Positions 14,550 to 23,487 of a stretch of 41,520 nt of DNA are shown one piece after another. Under the pieces are notes generated by a model. That model was not told the DNA's origin. It was given only the letters and a program-made list of their open reading frames with translations, and did not search any database. The translations under genes were made by a program, and so were the position numbers. This DNA is from an uncultured Christensenella sp. (GTDB lineage: Bacteria > Bacillota > Clostridia > Christensenellales > UBA1242). How positions within the stretch are numbered: position 1 is the stretch's first letter; each line of letters opens with the position of its first letter. The stretch spans positions 1-41,520 of the forward strand of contig CAJKWP010000003.1 of assembly GCA_905203645.1 (NCBI GenBank). The letters are read 5' to 3'.

Positions 14550-16951
14550 TTTTTATCCCTTGCCTTTTTTGATTTTTTTGCCTTTTTTGTTTTTTCAGTG
14601 TCCAAAACTTTTTCGTCACTTTCCGTTTGTTTTGTTTTGTCTTCTGCATTTTGGCTGTCTTGGGAAGGTTGGGTGTCTTGTGTGTCTTTTTGGTTATCTG
14701 CTACTTTGTCTTTGCCAACTTTTGTGGCTTCGACATCTGTGTTTGTCATTTGCAAATAAAACTGTTCCAAAGTTGACGTTTCTTCAATTTCTTTGAGTGT
14801 TTTTGTTGTAAGGATGTGACCTTTTTTGATGATTGCAATACGGTCACAAATTGTTTCGACAACGTCGATTATGTGACTTGAAAAGAAGACGATGTTGCCT
14901 TCACTTGCATGTTGTTTCATGCATTGTTTGACTTGGAAGATACTTGTTGGGTCAAGACCTGTAAGTGGTTCGTCCAAAATCCAAACTTTTGGATTGTGAA
15001 CAAGGGCACTTATGATTGTTATTTTTTGTTTCATTCCATGAGAATACGTTTTTATTTGATTGTCAAACGCACCCGAAAGTTCAAACAGGTTTACATATTT
15101 TTCGATTTGCTTGTCACGTTCTTCTTTGCTTACGCCCCAAAGATCTGCAACATAGTTTATGTATTCACGACCAGTAAGTTTTTCATAAAGTGCGTAATGG
15201 TCTGGCACAAATCCAATCATGCGTTTTGCCATAACAGGTTCGCGGTCGACGTCATATCCGCAAACTTCGATTTTTCCGTCAGTTATTGGTTGGATGCCGA
15301 CGATGCTTTTTATTATTGTGCTTTTGCCTGCGCCGTTGTGCCCCAAAAATCCAAATATTTCGCCACCATGAATTTCAAGGTTTGCGTCTTTTACAGCATA
15401 TACGTTGCTTGTGCCATAGCGCTTTGTAAAGTTTTTCAAAACAAGCGATGCATTATGCAGATTTTGTATTTCTTCTGGTTTCATATCTTTCTCCTTTAAC
15501 TGTTTTTGATATTCATATGCCAAAACATCGGCACGAATTTTCTTTTTTCGTTGAATTATGTCGCCAACACTGTCTGCAAACGCATATCCTTGTTCAAACA
15601 AAAACCACATTCCAAGTCCAATAATCACATAAACTAAAAAGAATAAAAATTGATAGACTGGATAAAAGGTAAAATTCAGCGAATTTATATTGAATGAAAA
15701 TTTCCAGTTTAAAAGGTTTTCTGCCCAAGTGCCAAGTTTTTTGGGTATAAAGTTGCTGTTTATAAAAAAGTAGTCAACTTCGCCATAGTTTGAAAACCAT
15801 GCATTGAATATAAGTGCCAGCAAAAAGTAAATTCCAAATCCAAACATTGAATAATAAAATTGTTTTATTTTTGGTCTTGGATACAGTTTTAAACTGACCA
15901 TAATTATTGGCATGAAGAACGCAATGTAATGGTTTATATAAAAGTTTACAAGTTGCTGACTGAAAAGATTTGTTGTGTCAGCATAATTTGGCATTGCCAT
16001 GGCGGCGAATGCACCAAAGATGTTTATAAAGTACGTGAAATAAAACAACTTGTCCCATTTGAATGCAACACAAATTGGAACAATGTACATTGCTGTGTTG
16101 CAAAGGTGAAATGGCCAAGCGGTAACGTTCAAAAACGATGCAAACTTGTGTCCAAGTGAAAACGAAATAAGTGTTCCAAGGCTTATATAAAGCATTGCAA
16201 ATTTGATAGTTTTTTGGTCTTTTTTGTGCAGAACAAACCAAATCAGAAATGGAAGTACCAATCCAATATACAAAATCATACGGTGGAGTGGTGAAAAACT
16301 TTTCACTTCCATAAGTGTGTTGTAAAAACCAAAATATGCTTGAACGACGTACGATGGCATTGTTGCCAAGGCAAGTGGAATAACGTACAAAAGTGAAAGA
16401 TAATCTTTTGCTCTTCCAAAGCCTTTTGCTTTTTGGTCGGGCTTGTCAAGGGTGTCAAAGAAAAGTTTTTCGTACAAAAAACAAATACAATAACAAAGAC
16501 AAATCGCGACCTCCAAAGCCATAAGTGGCAAGCGGAAGTTGAAAGTTTCAAAAGCGGTTGCGCCAAGTATGCCTTTTGCCAAAATGCCAAAACAACCAAA
16601 GCATAACAGTGAAATCAAAAATGCAAATATACAAACGAACAGATGTTTGTTTTTTATGTCAAAAAAGGATATCAAGGTCAAAAGCAAAACAACTGTTATC
16701 AAAAGCCAGTTGAGTGTCACTGTTACAAAGTTTGCAAAACTGGAAACAAAAATGTCATTTGTAAGTGAAATAGTGGAACTTATTGCATCAGGGCCTGACA
16801 TATAACGGACAACAAAAGCAGAAATCAAAATTATCGAAAGTATCTTTGAAAACAAGGCAAAAGTTGCTTTGTTTTTTCGTCTTAACAAGATGTAAGTCAA
16901 ACAAATACAAAGTGTCAAGGCAACAATAGAAATGTAATAGATTGTTAACAC
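14546..16951 (-). CDS. Fusion of YwaF/TMEM164-like membrane domain with ABC ATPase
   Basis: An 801-aa product; GTG at 16951 is the likely start (GGAG 6 nt upstream), with a TTG four codons earlier less well placed. Residues ~1-460 form a multi-span domain. Its second part carries the YwaF (TIGR02206) features: FSPLHR near the start of the core, SLGHKF, then TAWPFHLCNTAMYIVPI and PNYADTTN. Residues ~490-735 are a complete ABC-2-type ATPase: GHNGAGKST (~537), YSHGMKQK signature (~634), VWILDEPLTGLDP, FFSSHIIDVVE. The last ~60 residues are a Lys/Asp/Glu/Gln-rich tail. TMEM164, the vertebrate relative, is reported to be an acyltransferase, so lipid handling is conceivable. I know of no common protein with this fusion. 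No frameshift or stop separates the two parts. Confidence 0.82.
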   Translation of the reverse strand: MLTIYYISIVALTLCICLTYILLRRKNKATFALFSKILSIILISAFVVRYMSGPDAISSTISLTNDIFVSSFANFVTVTLNWLLITVVLLLTLISFFDIKNKHLFVCIFAFLISLLCFGCFGILAKGILGATAFETFNFRLPLMALEVAICLCYCICFLYEKLFFDTLDKPDQKAKGFGRAKDYLSLLYVIPLALATMPSYVVQAYFGFYNTLMEVKSFSPLHRMILYIGLVLPFLIWFVLHKKDQKTIKFAMLYISLGTLISFSLGHKFASFLNVTAWPFHLCNTAMYIVPICVAFKWDKLFYFTYFINIFGAFAAMAMPNYADTTNLFSQQLVNFYINHYIAFFMPIIMVSLKLYPRPKIKQFYYSMFGFGIYFLLALIFNAWFSNYGEVDYFFINSNFIPKKLGTWAENLLNWKFSFNINSLNFTFYPVYQFLFFLVYVIIGLGMWFLFEQGYAFADSVGDIIQRKKKIRADVLAYEYQKQLKEKDMKPEEIQNLHNASLVLKNFTKRYGTSNVYAVKDANLEIHGGEIFGFLGHNGAGKSTIIKSIVGIQPITDGKIEVCGYDVDREPVMAKRMIGFVPDHYALYEKLTGREYINYVADLWGVSKEERDKQIEKYVNLFELSGAFDNQIKTYSHGMKQKITIISALVHNPKVWILDEPLTGLDPTSIFQVKQCMKQHASEGNIVFFSSHIIDVVETICDRIAIIKKGHILTTKTLKEIEETSTLEQFYLQMTNTDVEATKVGKDKVADNQKDTQDTQPSQDSQNAEDKTKQTESDEKVLDTEKTKKAKKSKKARDKK

Positions 16952-16963
16952 GTTTTTCTCCAA

Positions 16964-17500
16964 TGTAGTTTTAATTTAGTTTTGTCAATAAAAGAAAAAA
17001 TATTTATCAACACAAAAGTGCACTTTTGAGCAAAAATATATATTTTTCGCAAAACGTATTTTTATCGAAAACGAAAATCTTTGTTTTTTTGAATGTTTGA
17101 TGATTTGTTTTTTTGTTTGCAAAAAGCAAAAGAACAGCCAAAACAAACAAAAATAAAAAATGCAAAATTAAACTTGTTTGGGCAAAATAACAAAAAACAA
17201 TCAAACAATTGGGAAACACACAAAGCGAAAAAATATGCCTTGCAGAAAAAAGAACATCAGTCAAAATTTGGGCTTGAAGATTTGGAAGAAAATCCTTTAC
17301 CAAAGCAAAAACATTGTTACTTAAAAAAAGCAATGAAAAAAAATATATTGCAACAATGTTGGATATATTGGCCGAAATATATTTTCTCAGTGATTTTTTG
17401 CGTGACGTTTTTCGCATAATTTCGAAGAAATTATACAAAATACTCCCAAAGTCTGTCAAACAAAATATGTGTGCACAAAAAATACATAATAAATATTTAT
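16964..17500. other. AT-rich gap without a supported gene
   Basis: Between the divergent YwaF-ABC operon and dnaG. A TTGACA on the minus strand (about 16982-16987) is at a promoter-like distance from the operon but has no good -10. A 150-codon minus-strand frame at 17007-17459 and plus-strand frames over it lack ribosome binding sites and domains. Nothing further is seen. Confidence 0.5.
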
Positions 17501-17570
17501 GTCAAAAAAAAAGATAAACGACTTGTCAAAAAAAAGATAAACGACTTGTCAAAAAAAAGGAAAAACGGCT
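17501..17570 (+). repeat. Tandem repeat of a 23-24 bp unit
   Basis: Two near-identical units of the form GTC-A(8-9)-GATAAACGACTT at 17501-17524 and 17525-17547, then a third, diverged unit from 17548. They lie about 85 bp before the dnaG start. Each unit contains a run of A that could bend DNA. Confidence 0.7.
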
Positions 17571-17654
17571 GTTTGTGTCGTATAAATATAATGAGTAAAA
17601 AATGATGTAAAAATATGCAAATAATTTGTGTATTTTTGGCAAAAAGGAAAAGTC

Positions 17655-19430
17655 GTGAACAGAACTGGCATGAATCAAGGTTGGCTTTACAGCCTGAAAC
17701 AAAAATGCGATATAGTTGATGTTATTTCAAGATATATTCAGGTCCAAAGAAAGGGACGAAACTTTTGGGCTTGTTGTCCTTTTCATCACGAAAAAACACC
17801 GTCATTTTCCATAAATGCCGAAGAAGGATTTTTCCATTGTTTTGGTTGCAAGGAAAGTGGTGACGTTATCACCTTTGTTCAAAAATATGAAAATTGTTCT
17901 TTTTATGAAGCGTGCGAAATTTTGGCAAAATCGGTCGGAATGGAAATGCCAGAAGTTGAAAACAATGCCCAAATTTTGCAACAAAAAAAGCAAATCGACA
18001 TCGCAAAAAATGTTCTTGAAGACAGCGCAGAATTTTATCAAAAACAAATTTATTTGCCATCTGCAAAAGTTGCCCAAGAATATTTGGTTGCCCGCAAAAT
18101 AAATCGTCCAAGTTTTGAAAATTTCCGCATTGGTTATTCGCCTGATTGGACAAGCCTTGTAAATTTTTTAAGGCAAAAGGGTTATACTGACGACCAAATG
18201 ATTTTTGCCGGAGTTGCCGAAAAAGGTGACAGTGGAAGACTTTACGATTGCCTTGGAAAAAGATTGGTATTTCCTATTGTCAACTCATCAAATCAAGTGA
18301 TTGGTTTCAGTGCAAGGGCACTTGAAAAAACAAATTATGCAAAATACAAAAACACAAAACAAACCCCACTTTTCAACAAAAGCAAAGCCATATTTGCCAT
18401 TGACAAAGTCAAAGCAAAAAAACATCAAGGCACTTTGCAAAATATTGTTTTGGTTGAAGGGCAGATTGACGTGATTACTATGCACCAGTATGGATTTGAC
18501 CAAACGGTTGCGACACTTGGCACAGCACTCACGTACGAACACGTGCCTGAACTCAAACGCTATACGGACAAAATTATTGTTTGTTTTGATGGTGATGAGG
18601 CGGGTGAAAAAGCAACTTTGCGTTCGCTGGATATACTCAAAGATTTTCAAGTGAAAATTGTTACACTTCCAAACAATTCCGACCCAGACGAGTTTTTGAA
18701 AAGTTTTGGTGCCGAACAAATGAAAATACTTTTTAAAAGCGCCGATGACCCGTATGAGTACAAAATAAAATATTTGGCAAAACAAAAAAACTTGCAAAAC
18801 AATGACGAACGTAACAGGTTTGTGCTTGAAGCATTGAAAGTGCTTGACGGGCTTGATGCCAAATCGCAAAAGTATGTGTATTTGCCGCTTATCAGCAAAC
18901 TCAGCGATGTGCCTGTCAGTGTTTTGAACAGGGATATTGACCAGCCGCAAGTGTTTGAAGTGCAAAAGATGCCCGTTGCGGACAAAATCATGTTTGATGA
19001 TGCAAGCGAAAAAGCATTCAAATTTGTGTTTGCAAGTTTGCTTTTCAAAAAAGATTATGCGACGCTTTGCTTTCCAAAATACATACTTGCAAATCCTGTG
19101 CTTGAAGATTTGTACAATTTGCTTTTAAAATCAAAAAGTGATGAGAAACCAATCAAAATATCTTCACTTTATGACATTTATGATGTGGATAACACGCCAC
19201 TACTCAAAGATATAATAAATTATAATTTTGATATAATTGGCAATAATGCTAAACAATATTACAACGATTGTGTTTGGACGTTTTGCGAATATTATCTGAA
19301 AGAAAAACAACGGATTTTGAACGAACAATTCAAAGTTTGTCGTGACAATGACCAGCGCACAGAAATTTTGAAACAACTTCAAAAAATTTCTGCTCAACTA
19401 AAGAATAAAAATTTGGAGGAAAATCAGTGA
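17655..19430 (+). CDS. dnaG: DNA primase DnaG
   Basis: A 591-aa primase from GTG at 17655, which has AAGGAAAA about 7 nt upstream; an ATG at 17670 is an alternative with poorer spacing. The N-terminal zinc finger is CHC2-type (C-P-F-H at residues 41-44, then F-H-C-F-G-C with Cys 62 and 65). The RNA-polymerase core has FSINAEEG and [11 protein letters not shown]; the Toprim fold has [13 protein letters not shown] (~264) and [11 protein letters not shown] (~311). The C-terminal helicase-binding part is present. It makes RNA primers for lagging-strand replication. The stop overlaps the rpoD start (GTGA), the classic macromolecular-synthesis arrangement without rpsU. Confidence 0.95.
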   Translation: MNRTGMNQGWLYSLKQKCDIVDVISRYIQVQRKGRNFWACCPFHHEKTPSFSINAEEGFFHCFGCKESGDVITFVQKYENCSFYEACEILAKSVGMEMPEVENNAQILQQKKQIDIAKNVLEDSAEFYQKQIYLPSAKVAQEYLVARKINRPSFENFRIGYSPDWTSLVNFLRQKGYTDDQMIFAGVAEKGDSGRLYDCLGKRLVFPIVNSSNQVIGFSARALEKTNYAKYKNTKQTPLFNKSKAIFAIDKVKAKKHQGTLQNIVLVEGQIDVITMHQYGFDQTVATLGTALTYEHVPELKRYTDKIIVCFDGDEAGEKATLRSLDILKDFQVKIVTLPNNSDPDEFLKSFGAEQMKILFKSADDPYEYKIKYLAKQKNLQNNDERNRFVLEALKVLDGLDAKSQKYVYLPLISKLSDVPVSVLNRDIDQPQVFEVQKMPVADKIMFDDASEKAFKFVFASLLFKKDYATLCFPKYILANPVLEDLYNLLLKSKSDEKPIKISSLYDIYDVDNTPLLKDIINYNFDIIGNNAKQYYNDCVWTFCEYYLKEKQRILNEQFKVCRDNDQRTEILKQLQKISAQLKNKNLEENQ

Positions 19431-20482
19431 AAGAAAAGATGGAACAAGAATATCAAAAGTTTGTTGAAATAGGCACCAAAAAGGGGTCTTTGAACGAAGA
19501 AGACATCTATTTCAAACTTTTGAAATATGAAGCAAGTGCCGATGAAATTCAAGAAGTTATCGACGAACTTGCAAAACACGGCATAAAGATTATCAAAACA
19601 GTTGAGCCAGAAGCGGACAAAACCAACTTTGATGACCTTATTGCATCTGTAAGCACAGATGACCCAGTCAAAATGTATCTTAAAGACATCGGAAAAGTGC
19701 CACTTTTGACCAGTGATGAAGAAATCATGCTTGCCAAAAAGATGCTTGAAGGCGACGAATATGCCAAAGCAAAACTTTCCGAAGCCAATTTAAGATTGGT
19801 TGTAAGCATTGCAAAAAGATATGTTGGCAGAACGTCTATGCAACTTTTGGACCTTATTCAAGAAGGCAACATCGGACTTTTGAAGGCTGTTGAAAAGTTT
19901 GATTACACCAAAGGGTTCAGATTTTCCACCTATGCAACTTGGTGGATAAGACAATCAATTACCCGTGCAATGGCTGACCAAGCACGTACAATCCGTATTC
20001 CTGTGCACATGGTCGAAACTATCCACAAATTGACACGTGCAGTTCGAAATCTTTTGCAAACTTTGGGACGTGACCCAACCACCGAAGAAATAGCCGAGTA
20101 TATGGGACTTACACCCGAACGTGTTGCCGAAATTCAAAAAATCGCACAAGACCCAATTTCGCTTGAAAACCCAGTCGGTGAAGAAGATGACAGCAAAATT
20201 GCCGACTTTATAGAAGATGAATCTATCCGTTCACCAATGGAAGTGGCTACTCAAAACCTTTTGAAAGAACAACTTATGGCAGTTATTGACACACTTACTC
20301 CACGTGAACAAAAAGTTATTCGCCTTCGTTATGGACTTGACGACTGTCACCCAAGAACGTTGGAAGAAGTCGGAAAAGAATTTAATGTTACTCGTGAACG
20401 TATAAGACAAATTGAAGCAAAGGCTCTGAGAAAACTTCGTCATCCAAACAGAAGCAAGCGCCTTACGGATTATGTAGACTAG
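19427..20482 (+). CDS. rpoD: Primary sigma factor RpoD (SigA)
   Basis: A 351-aa sigma-70 family group 1 factor. GTG at 19427 overlaps the dnaG stop by 4 bp and has GGAGG 8 nt upstream. Region 1.2 is [17 protein letters not shown], region 2 contains [34 protein letters not shown], and [17 protein letters not shown] (2.3-2.4), region 3 has [11 protein letters not shown], and region 4 ends in the [23 protein letters not shown] followed by [12 protein letters not shown]. The N-terminal 1.1 region is short and Glu/Lys-rich as in Bacillota. Promoters called here (TTGACA/TATAAT) fit its specificity. Confidence 0.97.
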   Translation: MKEKMEQEYQKFVEIGTKKGSLNEEDIYFKLLKYEASADEIQEVIDELAKHGIKIIKTVEPEADKTNFDDLIASVSTDDPVKMYLKDIGKVPLLTSDEEIMLAKKMLEGDEYAKAKLSEANLRLVVSIAKRYVGRTSMQLLDLIQEGNIGLLKAVEKFDYTKGFRFSTYATWWIRQSITRAMADQARTIRIPVHMVETIHKLTRAVRNLLQTLGRDPTTEEIAEYMGLTPERVAEIQKIAQDPISLENPVGEEDDSKIADFIEDESIRSPMEVATQNLLKEQLMAVIDTLTPREQKVIRLRYGLDDCHPRTLEEVGKEFNVTRERIRQIEAKALRKLRHPNRSKRLTDYVD

Positions 20483-20491
20483 GAGGAAATT

Positions 20492-21190
20492 ATGAACATA
20501 CCAAAAGTACTTGAATATCAAAAGAAAGATTTTGAAATTATAAAATTGGAGCGTATACTTGATGCCAGTGAAAACAAAAAAATCATAAATCAAATGGTGC
20601 AAAAAGTAAAAGATTCGCAAAATAAATCAATGCAACTTGAAAAACTTGCCGAAGATCTCAATCGTGAATTTTCGTCTTTGCAACAATCTTATGAAGAAAA
20701 TTCCAAAAAATTTGAAGAAGTTTCAAAAAAAGACTTTACAAATCTTTCCGAAGAAGAAATTTGTTCGATTGAAGCACTTACTCAATCAATTTTGACAAAC
20801 CTTGCAGTGCTGGACAAAAAGTTTATTGCTCTTGCCGAAAGAATAAACCAAACACTCAGTCAATTTGACCAAGCAAAAAGAAATTACAGTCTTGCACGTG
20901 AAAAACACAAAAAACACAAAGAATTGTTTGAAGCAGAATCGCAAAAAATTCAACCAAAAATCGACAGTTTACGTGCCGAACTTGCCGAACTTGAAAAAGA
21001 TTTGGACAAGGACGTTGTTGCAAAATACAAACAACGCAGACAAGACAAAATATTCCCAATTTTGGTGCCACTCAACAACAACAGTTGTGGTGGATGCCAA
21101 ATGGAACTTTCGATTGCATTTGTTGACAAACTCAAAGAAAAAGGCTATGGGGAATGTGAGAATTGCCGAAGAGTAATCTATATTTCTTAA
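20492..21190 (+). CDS. Coiled-coil protein with C4-type zinc ribbon (COG1579)
   Basis: A 232-aa protein, AGGAGGAAATT before the ATG. Residues ~5-180 are a long, charged coiled coil with heptads (LEKLAEDLNREF, LRAELAELEKDLDKD). Residues ~195-230 form a zinc ribbon: SCGGCQMEL and GYGECENCRRVIYI. The family sits beside dnaG/rpoD in many clostridia and is thought to be a nucleic-acid-associated protein of unknown role. It probably shares the dnaG-rpoD transcript (9-nt gap). Confidence 0.88.
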   Translation: MNIPKVLEYQKKDFEIIKLERILDASENKKIINQMVQKVKDSQNKSMQLEKLAEDLNREFSSLQQSYEENSKKFEEVSKKDFTNLSEEEICSIEALTQSILTNLAVLDKKFIALAERINQTLSQFDQAKRNYSLAREKHKKHKELFEAESQKIQPKIDSLRAELAELEKDLDKDVVAKYKQRRQDKIFPILVPLNNNSCGGCQMELSIAFVDKLKEKGYGECENCRRVIYIS

Positions 21191-21200
21191 AGGTGTTTTC

Positions 21201-21332
21201 AAAAAAATGACCGTGTTGGGTCTAAAAGTATTGTCGCACCGCTAGGCTTCGGAAATGGCAAAAAATGTTGCCATTTCCTGCAGAATCGCTCTCTCCAATA
21301 CATTTTACTCCCCAACAGGTCATATTTTTTTT
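21201..21332. ncRNA. Unassigned structured RNA-like element / bidirectional terminator
   Basis: A long nested inverted repeat. Outer stem: ATGACC+TGTTGGG (21207-21220, one bulged G) with CCCAACA+GGTCAT (21311-21323), extended by A-run 21201-21206 and T-run 21325-21332. Middle stem: GTATTG (21228-21233) with CAATAC (21296-21301). Apical stem: GGAAATGGCAA (21251-21261) with TTGCCATTTCC (21268-21278), 11 bp. A symmetric 17/17-nt internal loop lies between the last two. Both strands could form it and both end in a T-run. It is not RNase P, tmRNA, SRP RNA or a riboswitch I recognise. Confidence 0.5.
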
Positions 21333-21409
21333 GTCTACATAAATGCGCTTGGGGGTTGGCTTCGGCTCTTAGCAAAAATTTACGGGCTCGGGCTCGTTTT
21401 TTTTGTGCT
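21333..21409. other. GC-rich intergenic segment
   Basis: Between the structured element and the phosphatase stop. It contains GGCTTCGGCTC (also partly found as GGCTTCGG at 21245-21252) and a doubled GGGCTC motif followed by a T-run at about 21387-21401. The base composition is unlike the AT-rich surroundings. No gene or complete hairpin is evident. Confidence 0.4.
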
Positions 21410-22537
21410 TCATGCTACGTTCAAAAGGTTTGCGCAGATTTTGAATATTGCAGTGTTGTCAATTTTGTTTGGGAATTTTGGAAAAATATCTTTGGAAAGT
21501 TTCCAATCAATATAATATTTTACATCGGCACTTGAATGTCCAGTACGGGTAAACATTTTTTTGCTTATTTGCTCTTTTGTTTCACCGTTATATTCAAGTC
21601 CACCTGTTTCGTGGTCAGCAGTTACAATGATTGAATAATTGCTTGTAATTTGCAATTTTGTGTGTACAAGTTTTATTGCGTTGTCAAATTCATCAAGATA
21701 TTGTATCATTTCTGTCATTTTGTTTTTGTGGCTCATTTTGTCAATGTGTGCACCTTCAACCATCAAAAAATATTTGTCACCACTTTTTGCTTCCAAAAAG
21801 TCAGTTGCAAAATCCACAAGTTGCGAAAGGGTAGGTGCTGTGTCAGTTGAAATGTAATTGTTTATTGTTTCAAAAACACCAAATATTTTTTGTGTATTTT
21901 TGTCAAGTTCCAAAAAACTGTTTGCAAACAAATAGCCTTTGTTTTCAAAATCAGTTTTGTAAGTTTGATAAGTACTTGCACCTGCACCCAAAAACAAATC
22001 TATATTGCTTTCAAGTTGAGTGCTTATGATTTGCTCTTGTTCACCACGGGCAGTGGCATGTGCGCTGAACCCAGCAGGTGTGGCACCGCAAAGACTGTCA
22101 GTTGTAACTATTCCAATGCTGTAACCTTTTTGTTTTGCATATTCGCTTATGGATTTTATGTTTTTTCCATTATGCAAAGATACTTCACCATTGTTGACTT
22201 TTGTGCCAGTTGCAAGTGCAGTTGCGGCAGCAGCACTGTCGGTTGGTCCAAACATATTCAACGAAAACGTCGAAACCCAACCATCAATTTCAAATTGGTC
22301 AAAAAAAATGTCGCGCTCAAGATACGCGCTTGCAGTTTTTATGTGATTTTCGCCCATTCCGTCACCAATAAACAAAACAACACGGTCACTGGCATCTTTC
22401 AAATATTCAAAATTGACACTATGTAACATTTTGTCGCGATAGACCGAAATAGCACCAAATACGCACAAAACCGTTATGGCAAAAATTGCAACTGCCGAAA
22501 TAATCGGTGCCAAGATTTTTGATAAATGTTTTTTCAT
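21410..22537 (-). CDS. Membrane-anchored alkaline phosphatase
   Basis: A 375-aa PhoA-family enzyme with an N-terminal signal/anchor (ILAPIISAVAIFAITVLCVFGAI). Motifs in order: VLFIGDGMGENH (metal ligand Asp), FGPTDSAAAATALATG (nucleophile Ser after Asp), GATPAGFSAH (T and H ligands region), FLMVEGAHIDKMSH (Glu, Asp, His ligands), VTADHETGG (Asp-His) and RTGHSSADV (last His). All metal-binding positions appear present. It hydrolyses phosphomonoesters outside the membrane. No ribosome binding site precedes the ATG, which lies 6 nt after a good -10 box, implying a leaderless mRNA. Pho-type boxes were not recognised. Confidence 0.92.
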   Translation of the reverse strand: MKKHLSKILAPIISAVAIFAITVLCVFGAISVYRDKMLHSVNFEYLKDASDRVVLFIGDGMGENHIKTASAYLERDIFFDQFEIDGWVSTFSLNMFGPTDSAAAATALATGTKVNNGEVSLHNGKNIKSISEYAKQKGYSIGIVTTDSLCGATPAGFSAHATARGEQEQIISTQLESNIDLFLGAGASTYQTYKTDFENKGYLFANSFLELDKNTQKIFGVFETINNYISTDTAPTLSQLVDFATDFLEAKSGDKYFLMVEGAHIDKMSHKNKMTEMIQYLDEFDNAIKLVHTKLQITSNYSIIVTADHETGGLEYNGETKEQISKKMFTRTGHSSADVKYYIDWKLSKDIFPKFPNKIDNTAIFKICANLLNVA

Positions 22538-22543
22538 GTTGTC

Positions 22544-22572
22544 ATTGTATCAAAAATGCGATTTGTTGTAAA
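22544..22572 (-). promoter_or_regulatory. Promoter placing transcription start at the phosphatase ATG
   Basis: Minus strand: TTTACA (22567-22572), 17-nt spacer, TACAAT (22544-22549). Only 6 nt separate it from the ATG at 22537, so the expected first transcribed base is at or next to the start codon. Confidence 0.55.
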
Positions 22573-22573
22573 T

Positions 22574-22620
22574 AAAAAAAACATATTGAAGTGGAGAGTC
22601 CAACTTTCAATATGTTTTTG
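22574..22620 (-). terminator. Intrinsic terminator after the 230-aa protein gene
   Basis: AAAAACATATTGAA pairs with TTCAATATGTTTTT across a ~16-nt loop with a partial GTGG/CCAAC extension. The A-run on the plus strand gives the T-run on the minus strand. Confidence 0.75.
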
Positions 22621-22639
22621 TTTGAAAGGTGAAAAGTTA

Positions 22640-23332
22640 TTACATTGTGTGTTCTTGGTCGATTTTTTGTTCTTTTTTCATCTTTTTTTCGTATTTTTTT
22701 GCTCTGAATTTTGTTTTTGTTGCAGTCATGCAAAGTTTCAATTCTTTTGCATAAGTTTTTACAACGCCCAAAACCATGTATTTCAAACGCAACAAAAGGT
22801 TTGCATGTGTTTTCAATTTTGGTGCCTTGCTTTTTGTGTTGTATTTTTTTGTCAATTTGTTGTAAGTTTCGGCAAGTGCAAGATTTTTTGAAGTTTTTGG
22901 GAATTCATATCCCTTTGTCAATGCGTCATTGTAAAAACTGATTTCGTCTTCAAGTGCTTTGATTTGTTTTTCGGTTTTTGCCTTTTTCAATTTTTCTTGT
23001 GCAACAAGTTTTTGGAAAAGTACAAATCTGATTGTGTCAACTGGCAACTTGATGTACATGTCTGACTTTACGCCCGCAAAGTAATAATCTTCTTTTTGGT
23101 TGTAAGTGCCAACAAGGTCGCCGTTCACATACAAAGCATATCCGCAAATATCTTTTGTCTTTTTTCCGTCTGGGTCAACAAGATAAATGTCGTCGATGCG
23201 GAAATTGTTTTCTTTGTACAAATTGTAAACTTTGCTGTCCCTTACATAAGTTTGATAATCTTCTGGAACAACAAGTTCTTGTGATTGTGGAATAGGTGCC
23301 AGTTTTTCTGGTGTAAGATCAAATGTATTCAT
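22640..23332 (-). CDS. Hypothetical cytoplasmic protein with basic helical tail
   Basis: A 230-aa protein with GGGGAAAATAAA before the ATG and no signal peptide or membrane segment. Residues ~1-105 look globular (IYLVDPDGKKTKDICGYALYV, VGTYNQKEDYYF); ~106-150 is a charged helix or coiled coil (EKLKKAKTEKQIKALEDEI); the C terminus is Lys-rich (KKYEKKMKKEQK). I recognise no family. It has its own strong promoter and terminator, so it is a single-gene unit. A nucleic-acid or membrane-surface interaction of the tail is a guess from charge only. Confidence 0.6.
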   Translation of the reverse strand: MNTFDLTPEKLAPIPQSQELVVPEDYQTYVRDSKVYNLYKENNFRIDDIYLVDPDGKKTKDICGYALYVNGDLVGTYNQKEDYYFAGVKSDMYIKLPVDTIRFVLFQKLVAQEKLKKAKTEKQIKALEDEISFYNDALTKGYEFPKTSKNLALAETYNKLTKKYNTKSKAPKLKTHANLLLRLKYMVLGVVKTYAKELKLCMTATKTKFRAKKYEKKMKKEQKIDQEHTM

Positions 23333-23362
23333 TTTATTTTCCCCTTTTTGGTTGTTGTCAAC

Positions 23363-23391
23363 ATTTTAGCAAAAAACAAAAATTTTGTCAA
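23363..23391 (-). promoter_or_regulatory. Sigma-A promoter of the 230-aa protein gene
   Basis: Minus strand: perfect TTGACA (23386-23391), 17-nt spacer, TAAAAT (23363-23368). Confidence 0.68.
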
Positions 23392-23423
23392 TAGTGAACA
23401 TTGCAGCAGTTTTTTTGAAAAAT

Positions 23424-23452
23424 TTGATAAAGACTGCTTAAAATTGGATATT
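23424..23452 (+). promoter_or_regulatory. Possible promoter of the DUF421 gene
   Basis: TTGATA (23424-23429), 17-nt spacer, GATATT (23447-23452), about 35 nt before the ATG. The -10 is weak. Confidence 0.35.
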
Positions 23453-23487
23453 TTGGCAATTATCTTTACAAAGAGCAAGGAGCAATT

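Noticed and set aside
17007..17459. 150-codon hydrophobic minus-strand frame upstream of dnaG
   Set aside because: It has a TTG start without a ribosome binding site, no recognisable family, and lies in T-rich DNA where hydrophobic frames arise by chance.
21230..21300. Glycine or THF riboswitch on the minus strand (GGAGAG and CCGAAG present)
   Set aside because: The remaining conserved parts (GGGCAA, CTCTCAGG or the THF GGTG...GCATCCGCTCC end) are missing, and the downstream gene does not fit.
21207..21323. Integron attC site
   Set aside because: The ends are GTTGGG...CCCAAC, the opposite order from the RYYYAAC...GTTRRRY core sites, and no integrase is nearby.
21190..21410. RNase P RNA, which often follows this zinc-ribbon gene
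   Set aside because: The segment is too short and lacks the conserved GAGGAAAGTCC and ACAGAA-type elements on either strand.
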